Shown here: positions 62,159 through 64,000 of the stretch, one piece after another
How positions within the stretch are numbered: the first letter of the stretch is position 1
Layout: each line of letters opens with the position of its first letter
DNA from: Treponema sp.
Lineage (GTDB): Bacteria > Spirochaetota > Spirochaetia > Treponematales > Treponemataceae
Direction: 5' to 3'
Length of the DNA: 64,000 bases
Assembly (NCBI GenBank): GCA_016281495.1
Contig: JAEEIU010000003.1
Coordinates: forward strand, 1-64,000
Position numbers and translations under genes: made by a program
Notes under the pieces: model-generated
Database searches by the model: none
The model's input: the letters and a program-made list of their open reading frames with translations, nothing else
What the model was told of the DNA's origin: nothing

Positions 62159-63643
62159 ATGAAAACAGTTGCAGGAATTGACCTTGGTACCCAGAGTATG
62201 AAGGTTGTCATTTATGATTACGAGAAAAAGGAAATTATCGAAAAGGCAAGCTGCCCCATGGAATTGATTTCGGAGGCAGACGGTACCCGCGAACAGAAGA
62301 CAGAATGGTTCGACAAGGGACTTGAAGTCTGCTTTGGAAAGCTTTCGGCAGAAAACAAGGCCACCATCGAAGCAATTGGCGTTTCCGGTCAGCAGCATGG
62401 TTTTGTTCCGCTCGACAAGGACGGAAAGGCTTTGTACAACATCAAGCTTTGGTGCGATACGGCAACAACAGAACAGTGCGCCTACATCACAAAAGAGGCA
62501 GGCGGAGACAAGAAGGTTGTAGAACTCCTTGGCAATCTGATGCTCCCTGGCTTTACCGCTCCAAAAATCCTCTGGCTCAAGAACAACAAGCCGGATGCCT
62601 TTGCGGCCCTTCATTACATCATGCTTCCACACGATTACCTGAACTGGAAGCTCACTGGCGAATATGTCATGGAATACGGAGATGCGTCTGGTACTGCACT
62701 TTTTGATTCAGCCAAACGCTGCTGGTCAAAGCCCATCTGTGACATCATCGATCCAAAACTCTTTGGCCTTCTTCCAAAACTGATTGAACCAAGCGCTCCT
62801 GCGGGAAAAGTTTCTGCAGAGGCAGCTTCCGCTTATGGAATTCCTGCTGGCATTCCTGTTTCTGCTGGTGGCGGCGACAACATGATGGGTGCCGTCGGAA
62901 CCGGTACTGTTGCAGACGGATTCCTTACAATGTCCATGGGAACATCAGGTACACTCTACGGATACAGTGACAAGCCAATCAACGATCCGGAAAACGGTTT
63001 GAGCGGATTCTGCTCTTCAACCGGAGGATGGCTCCCACTCCTCTGTACAATGAACTGTACTGTTGCAACTGAATTTGTAAGGGGCCTCTTTGAGCTTGAC
63101 GTAAAGGATCTGGACAAGGAAGCGTCCAAGGCTCCATGTGGAAGTGAGGGAGTTATCGTTCTTCCATTCTTCAACGGAGAAAGGACACCAAACCTGCCAA
63201 ACGGAAGGGCAAGCATTACAGGCCTTACCACCGCCAATACCAACAGGGCCAACATTGCCCGTGCCTCTCTTGAATCTGCCGTATTTGCAATGCGCGGAGG
63301 TCTTGATGCATTCCGCAAGCTTGGATTCAAGCCACGTGAAATCCGCCTGATTGGTGGAGGTTCAAAATCACCGCTCTGGAGGCAGATTGCAGCCGACATC
63401 ATGAACCTGCCGATCCGCATTCCAGCACTGGACGAAGCAGCCGCCCTTGGTGGAGCTGTTCAGGCCCTGTGGTGCCTCAAGAACATGAACGGAAAATGTG
63501 ACATTGCGGAATTGTGCGCAGAACACATCACTCTTGACACCTCAAAGAGTGCCGACCCGATTCCAGAAAATGTTAAGGCATATAACACGGCTTATGAAGA
63601 GTACAACAAAGTCCTTGAAGCTGTAAAACCATTGTATGAGTAG
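62159..63643 (+). CDS. xylB: Xylulokinase
   Basis: 494 residues of the FGGY sugar kinase family: GIDLGTQSMKVVIYD (phosphate 1 loop), SGQQHGFVPLD (substrate loop), GGGDNMMGAVGTG with the catalytic Asp, and LIGGGSKSPLWRQIAADI for nucleotide binding. It phosphorylates D-xylulose for the pentose phosphate pathway. A CAGGAG site precedes the ATG. Xylose isomerase is not in the window. The GH43 enzyme at 7436 may supply xylose. Its last 17 codons recur as a diverged copy 93 bp downstream. Confidence 0.92.
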   Translation: MKTVAGIDLGTQSMKVVIYDYEKKEIIEKASCPMELISEADGTREQKTEWFDKGLEVCFGKLSAENKATIEAIGVSGQQHGFVPLDKDGKALYNIKLWCDTATTEQCAYITKEAGGDKKVVELLGNLMLPGFTAPKILWLKNNKPDAFAALHYIMLPHDYLNWKLTGEYVMEYGDASGTALFDSAKRCWSKPICDIIDPKLFGLLPKLIEPSAPAGKVSAEAASAYGIPAGIPVSAGGGDNMMGAVGTGTVADGFLTMSMGTSGTLYGYSDKPINDPENGLSGFCSSTGGWLPLLCTMNCTVATEFVRGLFELDVKDLDKEASKAPCGSEGVIVLPFFNGERTPNLPNGRASITGLTTANTNRANIARASLESAVFAMRGGLDAFRKLGFKPREIRLIGGGSKSPLWRQIAADIMNLPIRIPALDEAAALGGAVQALWCLKNMNGKCDIAELCAEHITLDTSKSADPIPENVKAYNTAYEEYNKVLEAVKPLYE

Positions 63644-63736
63644 ACTCGACAAGGCTTATGTCGGGTTTACAATTTATTTAAAACCCGACAAACGGCTGAG
63701 TCAAGGCCTTGAGCGTAAGCGTGCCTTGACCAGACG
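63644..63736. repeat. Palindromic element between xylB and a copy of its 3' end
   Basis: Two hairpins: TGTCGGGTTT (63659-63668) with AAACCCGACA (63681-63690), and GTCAAGGC (63700-63707) with GCCTTGAC (63723-63730). The inner part GAGCGTAAGCG recalls GCGAGCCTTCGCGAGC in the array at 926-1253, though overall sequence differs. Confidence 0.75.
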
Positions 63737-63787
63737 TATGATGAGTACAACAAAGTCCTGGCTCAGGTTACACCTCTTTACGTGTAA
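63737..63787 (+). pseudogene. Diverged copy of the last 17 codons of xylB
   Basis: Translates YDEYNKVLAQVTPLYV-stop against YEEYNKVLEAVKPLYE-stop at the true end (63593-63643); both are exactly 51 bases. Changes look like those between xylB homologs, not random decay. A GGTTACAC/GTGTAACC hairpin overlaps its stop. No start codon. Confidence 0.75.
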
Positions 63788-63814
63788 CCTCTGAGCAGGC
63801 CTCAATTCATTAAA

Positions 63815-63846
63815 GACCGCTTGTCCTGATGGGATGGGCGGTTTTT
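63815..63846 (+). terminator. Rho-independent terminator after xylB
   Basis: ACCGC (63816-63820) pairs with GCGGT (63838-63842), followed by T5. It lies after the duplicated xylB end, as the terminator at 1255 lies after the GGGtGRT array. Confidence 0.7.
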
Positions 63847-63869
63847 CACTATAAAAAAGGAGTATTAAA

Positions 63870-64000
63870 ATGAAAAAGATTGTTACTAGTTTGTTTATGT
63901 TTTTTTGCATAGGATGTTTTTTCCTGCCTGCCGCAACAAATCAAAAATCAAAGAAAACAGAACCAAATTATACCCTCGACAGCGGGAAAGCAATGGATCG
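63870..64000 (+). CDS. Exported protein, 5' part only
   Basis: The ATG has an AAAGGAG site. The first residues, MKKIVTSLFMFFCIGCFFLP, form a signal peptide; cleavage by signal peptidase I after LPAA or lipidation at one of the cysteines are both possible. About 43 residues are visible before the window ends, so the function cannot be told. Confidence 0.7.
   Translation, partial: MKKIVTSLFMFFCIGCFFLPAATNQKSKKTEPNYTLDSGKAMD

Overview
The window reads as a chromosomal segment of an anaerobic, host- or rumen-associated spirochete, most likely a Treponema-type organism. This is an inference from gene content, not a database match. The supporting signs are Spirochaete-style lipoprotein signals, an InlB-repeat surface lipoprotein, xylan and xylose genes (GH43, xylB), B12-dependent methionine synthase with a separate activation protein, oxygen-sensitive radical-SAM and nitrogenase-like enzymes, and many small intergenic palindromes.

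Layout. 1-1290: the 3' part of a GGGtGRT-family gene, followed by an array of palindromes that carries extra copies of the gene's last codons. 1335-6464: a DUF1295 membrane protein and a carB-dapF gene fusion behind a hairpin leader. 6546-10770: two VapC-type toxin-antitoxin pairs, a GH43 glycosidase and an XRE regulator with its membrane partner. 10854-18371: an InlB-repeat lipoprotein, two c-di-GMP proteins and an orphan adenine methylase. 18400-42900: a sulfur/nitrogenase-like region (below), interrupted by a Fic gene, an FtsX-type ABC exporter, larE, a DUF2931 protein and a WYL/GyrI/DUF3781/SAP/SPL-radical-SAM operon. 42920-53460: a MATE exporter, methionine synthase (metH plus its activation protein), a BtuFCD-like transporter, and an ECF transporter with a TrpP-like S component. 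53606-58502: small exported or membrane proteins, a broken AAA ATPase and an ORF6N-PLD protein. 58595-64000: a second carB, xylB and the start of an exported protein.

The main discovery candidate is a dispersed regulon around a nitrogenase-like enzyme. It comprises a NifB-like radical SAM protein plus a separate NifX-like protein, NifH, a second NifX-like protein with a Cys/Gly-rich loop, a MetB/MetI-type enzyme, NifK-like and NifD-like subunits followed by cysK and a LysR gene, a MalY/PatB C-S lyase followed by an Rrf2 regulator, and a SsuA/B/C-type ABC importer. All five promoters of this set carry one or two copies of the same 19-bp dyad, ACCTA-N9-TAGGT. In the enzyme promoters the -35 box lies inside the upstream copy. 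NifE/NifN are absent, and the NifD-like protein keeps the P-cluster and cofactor cysteines but not the catalytic His195. Every neighbour handles sulfur. The best reading is a sulfur-salvage reductase related to methylthio-alkane reductase (Mar), not N2 fixation. The Rrf2 protein is the likely regulator.

A second unusual theme is at the gene 3' ends. Both the GGGtGRT gene and xylB are followed by a palindromic element and then by another in-frame copy of their own C-terminal codons ending in a stop. This suggests a mobile palindrome that inserts at, and re-creates, gene ends.
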